Positions 9,288-18,055 of a stretch of 54,349 nucleotides of DNA are shown in pieces (within the stretch, counting starts at the first letter, position 1; the number at the start of each line of letters is the position of its first letter). The notes beneath the pieces were generated by a model. The model saw only the letters and a program-made list of their open reading frames with translations. It did not search any database and was not told the DNA's origin. The translations under genes were made by a program, and so were the position numbers. Source of the stretch: Verrucomicrobiota bacterium (GTDB lineage: Bacteria; Verrucomicrobiota; Kiritimatiellia; RFP12; UBA1067); contig JAKJGY010000008.1 of assembly GCA_022704145.1 (NCBI GenBank), positions 1-54,349 on the forward strand. Reading direction: 5' to 3'.

Positions 9288-10966
9288 AACGCATTTTCGT
9301 AAGCCTCGCATCCCTGCTGCTCATGCGGCCGACTACCCTTCTGGCGGCTATGCCGTCGCTTTCGAACGCGGCGCCTTTCGACCTCGTGGTCTACGGCGAC
9401 TCCTCCGGTGCCGTGACCGCGGCGATAGCCGCGAAGCGCGAGGGGCGTTCGGTGCTCTGGCTGAACCCTGTCGGCTTTCCGGGCGGCATGAGCGCCAGCG
9501 GGCTCGGCGCCACGGACTTTCTGGGCCGTCGCAACACCTTCGGCGGCATCGCCTCCGAGTTCTACGACGGGGTCGCCGCCGCCTACGGCACGAACTACAT
9601 CCGCAGCTTCGAGCCGCACGTCGGCAAGCGGGTGTTCGAGCGGCTGATCGCGGAAGCGGGGGTGACGGTGCTCTACAATGAGCGGCTCGACCGCACGCCC
9701 GGCAAGGGCGTCACCATGGACGGCAGGCGCATCACGTCGATCACGACGCTGAGCGGCAAGACCTATCACGGCCGGATGTTCATCGACGCGACCTATGTCG
9801 GCGACCTGATGGCGGCGGCGGGCGTCAGCTACACGGTCGGCCGCGAGCCGGAGAGCCAGTACGGCGAGAACCTCGCCGGCGTGCGGCGCGGCGACACGAA
9901 GCCGCGTGCGCACTACACGCAGGGCGACAAGGATCACTTCGTCAAAGAGGTGGATCCTTACCTGAAGCCCGGCGAGCCCGCCAGCGGCCTGCTGCCGCAC
10001 ATCCATCCGGGCACGGGCATCACGAACGGGCAGGGCGACAGGAAGATTCAGGCCTACAACTACCGCGTCTGCCTCACGACGAATCCCGGCAACCGGATCC
10101 CGATCAATAAGCCCGAGGGGTATCGCGAAATCGAGCACGAGCTGCTGCTGCGCAACTTCGAGGCGGGCGACCTGCGGTTTCCCGCGCTCGTCGAGCCGCT
10201 GGCGGGCAAGGGGCAGAAGGTGGACTGGAACAACATGCACGCGGTCGGGTCGGATCTTCCCGGCGCGAACTGGGAGTATCCCGAAGCCGGCTACGAGCGC
10301 CGCCGCGAGATCGAGAAGTCGCACGAGGCCTACATCCGCGGCTTCCTGTGGACGATGGCCAACCATCCCCGCGTGCCGGAGGCGATCCGCAAGCGCACCG
10401 CGTCCTACGGCCTGCCGAAAGACGAGTTCGCCGACAACGGCGGCTGGCCGTGGATGATCTACATCCGCGAGGCGCGGCGCATGGTCGGCGATTACGTCAT
10501 GACGCAGCACGACTGCATGGGCAAGGCGTCCGCGCCTGACCCGGTGGGGCTCGGCTCGTTCGGTATGGATTCGCACTGCGTGCAAATCATCGTCACCGAC
10601 GGCGGCAAGGCGCAGAACGAGGGCGTCATCTGGCGCGTGCCGCCCCGGCCGTACGGCATTTCCTACCGCGCGCTCATTCCCAAGAAGGGCGAGTGCGAGA
10701 ACCTGTTCTCGCCGATCTGCCTCTCCGCCTCGCACGTCGCCCACGGTTCGATCCGCATGGAGCCGGTGTTCATGGCGCTTTCGCAGAGCGCGGCGCTCGC
10801 AGCCGGTCTCGCCCTCGACGCGAACGTGAGCGTCCAGGATGTGCCGTATCCCGCACTGCTGGAGAAGCTCGAGGCCGCGAAACAGATCGTGCGGCTTGAC
10901 GCGCGGATACAGTCCGACAAAGACGGCGATAACCGCCATGGAACGAAGAAAGGCATCGGCAAATGA
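9284..10966 (+). CDS. secreted FAD-dependent oxidoreductase (PF12831 type)
   Basis: A 560-residue flavoprotein. The N-terminal signal-like segment (residues 1-30) is followed by the dinucleotide-binding loop YGDSSGAVTAA, then GGMSASGLGATD, a block typical of the FAD_oxidored family. The C-terminus (ASHVAHGSIRMEP and SAALAAGLA) matches the family's FAD-closing segment. Family members sit in many PVC and Bacteroidota polysaccharide loci, where their substrates are mostly undetermined. Start 9284 overlaps the preceding stop as ATGA; the next gene is coupled the same way. Export of an FAD enzyme with this signal type (no obvious twin-arginine) is worth noting. Confidence 0.85.
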   Translation: MKRIFVSLASLLLMRPTTLLAAMPSLSNAAPFDLVVYGDSSGAVTAAIAAKREGRSVLWLNPVGFPGGMSASGLGATDFLGRRNTFGGIASEFYDGVAAAYGTNYIRSFEPHVGKRVFERLIAEAGVTVLYNERLDRTPGKGVTMDGRRITSITTLSGKTYHGRMFIDATYVGDLMAAAGVSYTVGREPESQYGENLAGVRRGDTKPRAHYTQGDKDHFVKEVDPYLKPGEPASGLLPHIHPGTGITNGQGDRKIQAYNYRVCLTTNPGNRIPINKPEGYREIEHELLLRNFEAGDLRFPALVEPLAGKGQKVDWNNMHAVGSDLPGANWEYPEAGYERRREIEKSHEAYIRGFLWTMANHPRVPEAIRKRTASYGLPKDEFADNGGWPWMIYIREARRMVGDYVMTQHDCMGKASAPDPVGLGSFGMDSHCVQIIVTDGGKAQNEGVIWRVPPRPYGISYRALIPKKGECENLFSPICLSASHVAHGSIRMEPVFMALSQSAALAAGLALDANVSVQDVPYPALLEKLEAAKQIVRLDARIQSDKDGDNRHGTKKGIGK

Positions 10967-12459
10967 AGGGTCACCGTATCATATTCCTGACCTTGCTGCT
11001 GGCTTCGCTAGCCGCCGCAGAAACAACGCAGCAGGCGCGCGGCGTCCTCGATCTCACACCGCTTCATGATGCGGCGCGCGTCCTGGTCAACCCTCACAAA
11101 GGCTGGTACCACCACTTCCCTGACAACCATCCCGACAAGTACCTCATCGCCCGCGACGAAGACCTGCTGGAGTTCCCCGGCATGGAGCACCTCTACATCC
11201 GGCTGGCGTGGGCCTATCTGGAGCCGAAGGAAGGCCAGTTCGACTGGGCGTTCATTGACCGCCATATCGAGAAGTGGACCGCGCACGGGTTGGGCATCGC
11301 TTTCCGCATCAGTTGCAAGGAGACCGGAACCGACCGCGTCGAGCAGCAGTACGCCACACCGCGCTGGGTGATGGAGGCTGGCGCCAAGGGCGGACACTTC
11401 CGGATGGGGCAGGCCGTCGGACCGGACGGGCCTTGGGAGCCCGCGTTCGACGACCCCGTGTTCCTCGCCAAGCTGGACCGATTCCTCGCGGCGTTCGCGG
11501 CGCGCTATGACACGAAGCCATGGCTGCGCTACCTCGATATCGGCAGCATCGGCGACTGGGGCGAAGGCCACTGCTGGGCCGGCAGCCGCACGAACTTGAC
11601 CTATGCTGTGCGAAAAGAGCACATCGACCTTCACCTGAAGCATTTCAAACGCGCCCGGCTCGTCATCTCGGACGATTATGTGCACGCTTTGAGCGACCCT
11701 GACGAACGCGCGCGGTTGCACCGTCACATTCTTGACAACGGCATCAGCTACCGCGACGACAGCATCCTGGTCAACGGCTATCTTGCAGGCACAAGCGACA
11801 GGTTCACCGTCCGCAGTCCGGAACTCTTCGCGGACGCCTATTTGCAGGCCCCGACCGTATTCGAGCTGGAACACTACGGCACGGTGAAACGTCTGGGGAA
11901 CTGGTCTGCGCTGCCCGACTCCGCTGCAGCGAAGTACGGCAAAGGGAAGAAAGGGCCGGACTACTTCCGCGGCGCGCTAGAGCTGCTGCATGCGACCTAC
12001 ATCGGCTATCACGGCGACGCGCGTGAGTGGCTGACCGACAATCCCGAACTGACCCGAGAGCTGCTGAACCGTTGCGGGTACTGGCTCTTCCCGACGGCGC
12101 TCGAACTGCCGGAGAAGCTGGCGGCCGGCACGACCGTGGCGCTGACCCTAAAGCTAGAGAACCGCGGCGTGGCCCCGCCCTACCCGCCCTACGAGCTGCG
12201 GGTGAAGCTCACCGGCGTCGCCACGGAGTGGGTGTATGCGGCAGGCCGGGCCGATAAGTCGTGGCTGCCAGGCAAGCCGATCATCCTGCGTCTTGAGCTG
12301 CCGTTACCGGCCACCCTCCGGCCTGGCGAACACCTGCTGTCCCTTGGTCTCTTCGACGGTTCCTCCGCAGACGCGCGCCCCGTGGAATTTGCGCTCAAAG
12401 AGGCGGCCCGCGACACTAACGGCTATTACCGTGTGGGTACGATGACCATCAGTCGCTGA
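10963..12459 (+). CDS. secreted DUF4832 (GH-like TIM barrel) protein
   Basis: A 498-residue secreted protein. The signal peptide (residues 1-19, SLAAAE) precedes NPHKGWYHHFP, the hallmark start of DUF4832/DUF4874 proteins. An (alpha/beta)8-like region with WAYLEPKEG and DWAFIDRHIE resembles beta-galactosidase-type barrels, and the C-terminal 110 residues look like a beta-sandwich. A glycoside hydrolase role is inferred from fold resemblance only. It is the last gene of the operon, overlapping the FAD oxidoreductase by ATGA, and is convergent with the sialidase-like gene 42 bases away. Confidence 0.75.
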   Translation: MKGHRIIFLTLLLASLAAAETTQQARGVLDLTPLHDAARVLVNPHKGWYHHFPDNHPDKYLIARDEDLLEFPGMEHLYIRLAWAYLEPKEGQFDWAFIDRHIEKWTAHGLGIAFRISCKETGTDRVEQQYATPRWVMEAGAKGGHFRMGQAVGPDGPWEPAFDDPVFLAKLDRFLAAFAARYDTKPWLRYLDIGSIGDWGEGHCWAGSRTNLTYAVRKEHIDLHLKHFKRARLVISDDYVHALSDPDERARLHRHILDNGISYRDDSILVNGYLAGTSDRFTVRSPELFADAYLQAPTVFELEHYGTVKRLGNWSALPDSAAAKYGKGKKGPDYFRGALELLHATYIGYHGDAREWLTDNPELTRELLNRCGYWLFPTALELPEKLAAGTTVALTLKLENRGVAPPYPPYELRVKLTGVATEWVYAAGRADKSWLPGKPIILRLELPLPATLRPGEHLLSLGLFDGSSADARPVEFALKEAARDTNGYYRVGTMTISR

Positions 12460-12501
12460 TCGCCGACCGAGGTTCAGGAGAATGAGCAGCCCGAGAGCTG
12501 G

Positions 12502-13605
12502 TCAGGGCGCCCTGTGAAGCCGGCCCTCCACGCTCCAGACGCCACGCACACCCTCGAGCGTCACCGTCGCGAGCGCCAGGACGGTTCGGTCATCCTTCAC
12601 GTAGAGCGACGCCCAGAGCTGCGCCTCACCGGGCGTAGGCGGAAAAGGTTCGGTGAGCCCGGCGAAATTCCTGGCCCGCGAGTCACCGACAGCCACGACG
12701 ATGCGGCTGTGAGCCATCTTCCCGTCGTCGCTACGCTGGAAGGAAAGGATTGTTTCGCCTCCCGGCATTTGCCGCAGATAAGGAGCGCCCGCGTACGTCA
12801 GCGCCGGCAAGGGCTCCGCGAGCGCGGATCCGCGCGCGGCTAATGCGCCCGTGACCGTGCCCGATCGCCAGGCGTCCGCCCCCGAGGTGAACAGGATGGC
12901 GGGCTTAAACGCGCCGTTGAGACCGTTGTCCTCGATCGCCACGGCCACACCGTCCGCGAGCAGAACCGGCACCGGCATGCCGTCGCGATGTCCCGCTCGG
13001 AAGCCGACACGCTCGACGCTTCCCCAAGTGCGGCCTCCGTCGCTCGAGCGCATGAGCGAGATCTCCTGCTCGTCACTCTCCCGATACGGGCCCTCGTTCG
13101 CGAAGAAGAGCTGGATCTCGCCCGTCGGCAGACGCACGGCAGCGGGTTCCCAGCAGCCGTCCCCGAACGCAGACCCTGCCGTGTAAATGACCGACATCTC
13201 CGACCAAATTGCCGCACCTTTCTCCAGACGCGACACGGCGATCGCGTAGGGGTGGCCGGATTGGGGCTCGGGACGGCGATTTAGGAAACAAAGCAGAACG
13301 CCCTCCTCAAGCGCAAGCAGTTCCGGATTGGCGAGGAGTCCGCCGTCCCATCGGGCAAGCGAACGCGCCTCGAACCAGGAAACGCCCGCATCCTGGCTCT
13401 GGCGCCAAATGACCTGCCTGTTGCGTTGACACACGAACACGAGCCCGCGCCCGGATGCGGCGACCATCCGGCCGTACGTGCCGTTGCGTTCAATCAATCG
13501 TGCGGTCTGCCAATCCCAAATGATACGAGGCAGATCACGCCCCCCCACCGACAAAGCGGCATATGCGGTCGCGAACAGAAGCATCAGGCGACGGGTCTCC
13601 AGCAT
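12502..13605 (-). CDS. sialidase/BNR-repeat family protein
   Basis: A 367-residue protein with a probable signal peptide (MLETRRLMLLFATAYAALS). It contains Asp-box (BNR) motifs SQDAGVSW and SSDGGRTW and a beta-propeller pattern, as in sialidases and related exo-glycosidases (BNR_2 type). Catalytic sialidase residues (Arg triad, Tyr-Glu) cannot be confirmed by eye, so a sialidase-fold hydrolase of another specificity is possible. The open frame reaches 13761, but ATG 13605 has GGGGAGG four bases upstream and begins the signal peptide. It is transcribed alone, convergent with the operon before it. Confidence 0.75.
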   Translation of the reverse strand: MLETRRLMLLFATAYAALSVGGRDLPRIIWDWQTARLIERNGTYGRMVAASGRGLVFVCQRNRQVIWRQSQDAGVSWFEARSLARWDGGLLANPELLALEEGVLLCFLNRRPEPQSGHPYAIAVSRLEKGAAIWSEMSVIYTAGSAFGDGCWEPAAVRLPTGEIQLFFANEGPYRESDEQEISLMRSSDGGRTWGSVERVGFRAGHRDGMPVPVLLADGVAVAIEDNGLNGAFKPAILFTSGADAWRSGTVTGALAARGSALAEPLPALTYAGAPYLRQMPGGETILSFQRSDDGKMAHSRIVVAVGDSRARNFAGLTEPFPPTPGEAQLWASLYVKDDRTVLALATVTLEGVRGVWSVEGRLHRAP

Positions 13606-13763
13606 CTCGCCTCCCCTCTCCATTTGTAGGTGTGTCACTATTGAAAGCGAAGTCAGCGGCTTATGCCAGCCCAAATCATCGTTCTGCCTGCCATCATCTG
13701 TGAAATCGCGGGCAGAACAGGGCGGCAACTGCGGTATTGATGCGACCGGCCGCCCGTTCAACC

Positions 13764-13793
13764 TTGCCGATGGTCAGCCCGATTGAGTAGACT
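13764..13793 (+). promoter_or_regulatory. candidate promoter for the beta-helix gene
   Basis: TTGCCG and TAGACT are spaced 18 bases apart, 20 bases before ATG 13814. Weak consensus match, suggested by position. Confidence 0.3.
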
Positions 13794-13813
13794 TTCCGGC
13801 AAATGAGAGCCAG

Positions 13814-15541
13814 ATGCGTATGAAGCCTGCCAAGTCAATCATCTTGAACTGCCTCTTTGCCGTGCTGCTGTTCGGATCGCCAGTCGCAGTGCACGGCACG
13901 GAGATCCGCTTCAAGGACTTCGGGGCCGTCGGCGATGGCACGGCGGACGACGCGGCGGCGCTGGAGCGGGCCGTCGCGGCGCTGGCGGACGCGCCGAAAC
14001 CTGTGACGCTGAGCTTCGAGGCCGGTCGCACCTACCGGATCGCCTCCGGCGCCGGCTACGCCATTGTCCTAACGAAGCTGGAGCGCGTCAGTATTGAGGG
14101 CGCCGGCGCCATCTTGCTGCTGGGCGCCGAGCGGCGCGGCGTGTCGGTGCAGGCGTGCCGCGACGTGACCTTGCGCGGCTTGCGCTTCGACTACGACCCG
14201 CTGCCCTTTGCCGAGGCGCGGGTGACCGGCTCGGCCCCGGCCTCCCGTACCGTGACGGCGCATATCGACGAGGGTTTCGAGCTGCCCCCGGCGGGCGGGC
14301 CCACCCGGGCCGGAGGCGAGCAGGCCTATTTCGCGATGCTCTGGAATCCCGGCCCGCATGCCTTGCGGAGCACGCATTACTGGGTCGCCGACCTGACGTA
14401 CGCGGCGGACGGCGGGCGGAGCGTGAGCGTGGTCGCCGATGCGAACTTCCGCGACTGGCCCGTCATCCGGCCCGGCACCACCCGCATAACTGTGCCGGTG
14501 CGCGGCATCGCGCACCGGCATGGGGGCGGCGCGGTCATCGAGCTGGACGGCAACCGCGACGTGGCGCTCGAAGACGTGGAGGTCTGGTCCGCGCCCTGGT
14601 TCGCCTGCGTCGTGCGGCGTAACGAAGGCAGCGTGACGTTGCGCCGCGTGCAGATCAGGCCGCGGCCCGGCACCTCCCGTATCACCTCCTCGTGGCGCGA
14701 CGGCGTGCATGTGAAGGGCAACCGCGCCCGCCTGCTCTTTGAGGAGTGCGTGCTCGAGGGCATGAACGACGACGCGTTCAACATCGCCACCTTTCTCTCC
14801 CGCGTGACCGATGTGGAGGGCGCACGGATACGGGTGCGCCAGAACTTTCCGCTCGAGTACGTGCCCTGGAGGTCGGGCGACACCCTAGCCGGCATCGCCA
14901 CGAACAGCGGCATGCGCGTTGAGAACATCCGGGTATTGGCGGTCGAAGAAACGCCCGGCGCGAATCCCAGACATGCGCCGGAGGTCACGCTGACGCTGGA
15001 GCGCGCCGTACCGGGGCTGGCGCGGGGCGACTCGGTGTGGGCGCTCGAAGCCGCGAACCCCGACACCACGCTGCGGCGCTGCGCCATCCGCATGTCCTGC
15101 CGTTTTCAATCGCGCGTCACGCTGGAGCAGTGTGACATCACCGCCTTAAGCTGGTTCTACGGCGAGCGCATCGAAGGGCCTCTGCCCTCCGGCTCGGTGG
15201 TGCGTCAGTGCCGGCTTCGGCTGGGCCGGGGCAACGCGGAGGTCGCCGTCTCCTGCAACGGCCGGATCAACGGGCTTCCCGCCCCCGCGGCAGCGCCCGG
15301 GACGCCGGCGCTGTCGGACCTGCTGTTCGAGGAGAACGAGATCGACGGACGTTTCGAGCTGCGGCACGCGCTCAGGGTCGATCTTGTGAACAACCGGTTC
15401 GCCCCGGAGCGTGGCCTGTTGACTCTCGACATGTGCCGGGAGGTATCGCTGAAGGGCAACCGGCTCGGCGATTCCCCCCTGCCGTCAGACCGTATCCGGA
15501 TACAGGACTCAAGCACACGCGATTCAATCCGCGTACAGTGA
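13814..15541 (+). CDS. secreted right-handed beta-helix protein (pectate lyase superfamily)
   Basis: A 575-residue protein. The signal peptide (residues 1-28, AVHG) is followed by FKDFGAVGDGTADDAAAL, the diagnostic opening of the Pectate_lyase_3 superfamily. Parallel beta-helix rungs continue through DVTLRGLRFDYDPLPF and GMNDDAFNI. The NDD-containing rung resembles GH28- and GH110-type beta-helix enzymes, so a polygalacturonase-like or alpha-1,3-galactosidase-like activity is possible. ATG 13820 is an alternative start. It stands alone between a divergent sialidase-like gene and the amino-sugar operon, consistent with a glycan-degradation role outside the cytoplasm. Confidence 0.75.
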   Translation: MRMKPAKSIILNCLFAVLLFGSPVAVHGTEIRFKDFGAVGDGTADDAAALERAVAALADAPKPVTLSFEAGRTYRIASGAGYAIVLTKLERVSIEGAGAILLLGAERRGVSVQACRDVTLRGLRFDYDPLPFAEARVTGSAPASRTVTAHIDEGFELPPAGGPTRAGGEQAYFAMLWNPGPHALRSTHYWVADLTYAADGGRSVSVVADANFRDWPVIRPGTTRITVPVRGIAHRHGGGAVIELDGNRDVALEDVEVWSAPWFACVVRRNEGSVTLRRVQIRPRPGTSRITSSWRDGVHVKGNRARLLFEECVLEGMNDDAFNIATFLSRVTDVEGARIRVRQNFPLEYVPWRSGDTLAGIATNSGMRVENIRVLAVEETPGANPRHAPEVTLTLERAVPGLARGDSVWALEAANPDTTLRRCAIRMSCRFQSRVTLEQCDITALSWFYGERIEGPLPSGSVVRQCRLRLGRGNAEVAVSCNGRINGLPAPAAAPGTPALSDLLFEENEIDGRFELRHALRVDLVNNRFAPERGLLTLDMCREVSLKGNRLGDSPLPSDRIRIQDSSTRDSIRVQ

Positions 15542-15860
15542 GAGCGGCCCCTTAACGGCGGTTGGCGACCGCCAGAGTTCGGCGCCGCAACACGATCTGC
15601 AATTTCAGTATGGCCACTTTCCAGAAGATTCTTAACCCGCGCTGAGCCGGCACGATCATCCTTGAGTGTGATTTCGTTGGCCTTAAATCTGCTTCCGACA
15701 AATCACAAACTCGCAGTTGACGTTTTTCACCCCATTTCGCATAATTTGTAACAGTTCTAGTTATCCGAACTAAAGTAGGTGCGCCTTGATGGCGTGCGCT
15801 GGTTCCGACCCGAACGAGTATGCTCAGGCGTCTTTGACGCACAAACAAGGAGTCTCAGCG
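15542..15860. other. intergenic region, 319 bp
   Basis: No gene is seen. It starts with a small GC-rich hairpin (15557-15573, GGCGGT/ACCGCC, no U-run) that might weakly terminate the beta-helix gene. It then becomes AT-richer and contains the promoter at 15717-15745. A short inverted repeat TAGTT-N5-AACTA (15758-15772) just past the expected start of transcription could be an operator. Confidence 0.5.
15717..15745 (+). promoter_or_regulatory. strong sigma70-type promoter of the aminotransferase-NagB operon
   Basis: TTGACG (15717-15722), a 17-base spacer and CATAAT (15740-15745). Transcription would begin near 15752, giving a leader of about 110 bases before ATG 15861. It is the best consensus promoter in the window. 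Confidence 0.6.
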
Positions 15861-16985
15861 ATGAACGTTCCCTTTTATGGCCACGTTCGGCAATACTCCA
15901 ACATCAAGGCCGAGATCGACGCCAAGATGAACGAGGTCCTGATGAGCGGCAATTATGTGCAGGGACCCATGCTGAAGGCCTTCGAGGCTCAGGCCGCCAA
16001 GTATTTCGGCTCCACCTACGCGATCGGTGTCGGCAATGGCACCGACGCCCTCTGGCTCTGCCTGATGGCGCTGGGCATCGGTGAGGGTGATGAGGTCATC
16101 ACGAACGCCAACACTTTTTTCGCCACAGCCGAGGCGATCTGGATTGCGGGCGCCACGGCGGTGCTTGTGGACTGTGACCCGAAAACAAAGTGCATCGACC
16201 CGGCCAAGATGGAAGCCGCAGTCACTCCGAGAACCAAGGCGCTCATGCCCGTGCACCTCTATGGCCAGTGTGCCGACATGCCCGCTATCTGGGCGATCGC
16301 CGAGAAGCACGGGCTGAAAGTGATCGAGGATAACGCCCAGGCGATCGACGGCGCAGGTGACACCTTCAAGCAGGGTGAGCGCAGCGCGGCGGTCTGCACG
16401 AGCTACATCATCCAGAAGAACCTCGGCTGCTTCGGTGACGGCGGCATGGTCTTCACGAACTGCGCCAGCATCGACGCGAAGATCCGCAAGCTGCGCAACC
16501 ACGGCTCCACCGCCCGTAATGTTCACAGTTTCGGATTCAACAGCCGCCTCGACGACCTGCAGGCCGGCGTGCTCAGCGCCAAGATGAACCATATCACGGC
16601 TTGGACAGACCAGCGTATCGCGTGGGCAGGCGCTTACGACAAGGGGCTGCAGGGTTGTAAGGCCATCACGCTTCCGTATCGCGTTCCGGGTTACCGCCAC
16701 GTCTATCACCTGTATGTGGTTGAAACGCTCAACCCGGCTAAGCGCGATGCTTTGGTCGACTTCCTTGTGCAGAACGGTGTCGATGCCAAAACCCACTACT
16801 CGATCGCCATTCACAAGCAGGAGGGCTTCCCTTGGGGCAAGCCCTGCCGCCTCGCCGGTTCACTGGCCAACGCCGAGCACAATGCCGCATGCTGTGTCTC
16901 TCTGCCGATGTTCCCGGAACTGACGCAGGAGGAGGTCGACCATGTGATCGCCAAGGTTTGCGAGTGGGATCAAGCCAATGCGTAA
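15861..16985 (+). CDS. DegT/DnrJ/EryC1/StrS-family PLP aminotransferase
   Basis: A 374-residue cytosolic sugar aminotransferase. It has the fold-type I pattern: GNGTDALWL binds the cofactor phosphate, VIEDNAQAIDG carries the PLP aspartate, and IIQKNLGCFGDGG holds the Schiff-base lysine (Lys186). The residues before that lysine (YIIQ) differ from the usual F-x-x-x of the family. Such enzymes transfer an amino group from glutamate to a keto-sugar. ATG 15861 is preceded by AAGGAG; the upstream in-frame TTG at 15786 is less likely. It overlaps the Gfo/Idh/MocA gene by 8 bases. The pairing resembles NtdA/NtdC (3-amino-sugar metabolism); the substrate is inferred, not known. Confidence 0.85.
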   Translation: MNVPFYGHVRQYSNIKAEIDAKMNEVLMSGNYVQGPMLKAFEAQAAKYFGSTYAIGVGNGTDALWLCLMALGIGEGDEVITNANTFFATAEAIWIAGATAVLVDCDPKTKCIDPAKMEAAVTPRTKALMPVHLYGQCADMPAIWAIAEKHGLKVIEDNAQAIDGAGDTFKQGERSAAVCTSYIIQKNLGCFGDGGMVFTNCASIDAKIRKLRNHGSTARNVHSFGFNSRLDDLQAGVLSAKMNHITAWTDQRIAWAGAYDKGLQGCKAITLPYRVPGYRHVYHLYVVETLNPAKRDALVDFLVQNGVDAKTHYSIAIHKQEGFPWGKPCRLAGSLANAEHNAACCVSLPMFPELTQEEVDHVIAKVCEWDQANA

Positions 16986-18051
16986 ACCCTACACCGTGCT
17001 CGTCGTCGGCATGGGCAAGCGCGGCAAGCACCACGCCAGTGCTTTCGCCGCCAACCCGGCCTTCAATGTCACAGGCCTTTGCGATATTGACGCGGCCCGC
17101 CTGGCAGACGCCAAGGCTCAGTTCGGCGACGCGGTGGAAACCTCCACCGACGCCGCCGCGCTTGCCGCCGCGCTCAAACCGGATGTGTTCTGCTTTTGCA
17201 CCATGCCCCACCTGCGGCTTCCGTTCGTCGAGCTTGCGGTGAGGAACGGCGCGAAGCTCGTGGCCTTCGAGAAGCCCGTCGCCGATTCCAGCGAGGCCGG
17301 CCTTAAACTCCGCGACCTGCTGCTGTCAAGTCGCGTCAAGGCCGTCGTCAGTCACCAGCACCGCTATGGGCCGCACTACCGGAAAGTCAAGGAAATCGCC
17401 GCTTCTGGCGCTCTTGGCAAGGTTCACACCATCTACGCATCGTCGCCGGGCTGGATGATGCACATGATGTCGCATCTGATCGACTACATGCGCTGGTACA
17501 ACGGCGAGGCTGAAGCGCAGTGGGTCATGGCGCAGGCGGCCGGAGGCGGCAAGCTTTCTGACAACCACCCGTCGCCGGACTACATCGCGGGCTTCATTCA
17601 GTTCGCCAACGGCGTGCGGGGCATCGTCGAAACCGGTGCCGGCGCTCCCGACATCCCCGAGGTCGCCAAATGGTGGGGCCGTAACCGCATCCGCGTGATG
17701 GGGGACGGCGGCTTCGCCGAAGTCCTGACCAACGGAGGCTGGCGTTCCGTCACGGCGGCGGGTGTGCAGACCGGCGAGGGCGCCATGAATTATGACGCCG
17801 ACATGCCTCCCTATATTCAGGATATGGCTGATTGGCTGGACGACGACACCAAGCCCCACCCCTGTTGTTTCGAGAGCGCCTACAAGGGCTTCGAGATCAT
17901 GATGGGGCTTTGTCGTTCCGCCGCGCAAGGCGGTCAGGTGGCGCTCCCCCTTAAGGGATCGGCTATTGAGCTTGCCCTGCTCAAACAGGCTGTTGGCGGG
18001 AAGCCCGTTTTGCTGTCCAGCCCTGCCCACGCAAAAGAGTTCGGAGTCTGA
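16978..18051 (+). CDS. cytosolic Gfo/Idh/MocA family sugar dehydrogenase
   Basis: A 357-residue NAD(P)-dependent oxidoreductase without a signal sequence, unlike the other five in the window. It has the glycine loop GMGKRG near residue 11, FEKPVADS with the conserved lysine, and a MSHLIDYMRW segment with the HxxD catalytic pair. The substrate is probably a phosphorylated or amino sugar, given the aminotransferase directly upstream (8-base overlap) and NagB directly downstream (4 bases). NtdC of Bacillus, a glucose-6-phosphate 3-dehydrogenase, is a member of the same family that also pairs with a DegT-type aminotransferase; the assignment here is by analogy only. Confidence 0.85.
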   Translation: MRKPYTVLVVGMGKRGKHHASAFAANPAFNVTGLCDIDAARLADAKAQFGDAVETSTDAAALAAALKPDVFCFCTMPHLRLPFVELAVRNGAKLVAFEKPVADSSEAGLKLRDLLLSSRVKAVVSHQHRYGPHYRKVKEIAASGALGKVHTIYASSPGWMMHMMSHLIDYMRWYNGEAEAQWVMAQAAGGGKLSDNHPSPDYIAGFIQFANGVRGIVETGAGAPDIPEVAKWWGRNRIRVMGDGGFAEVLTNGGWRSVTAAGVQTGEGAMNYDADMPPYIQDMADWLDDDTKPHPCCFESAYKGFEIMMGLCRSAAQGGQVALPLKGSAIELALLKQAVGGKPVLLSSPAHAKEFGV

Positions 18052-18055
18052 TGTT

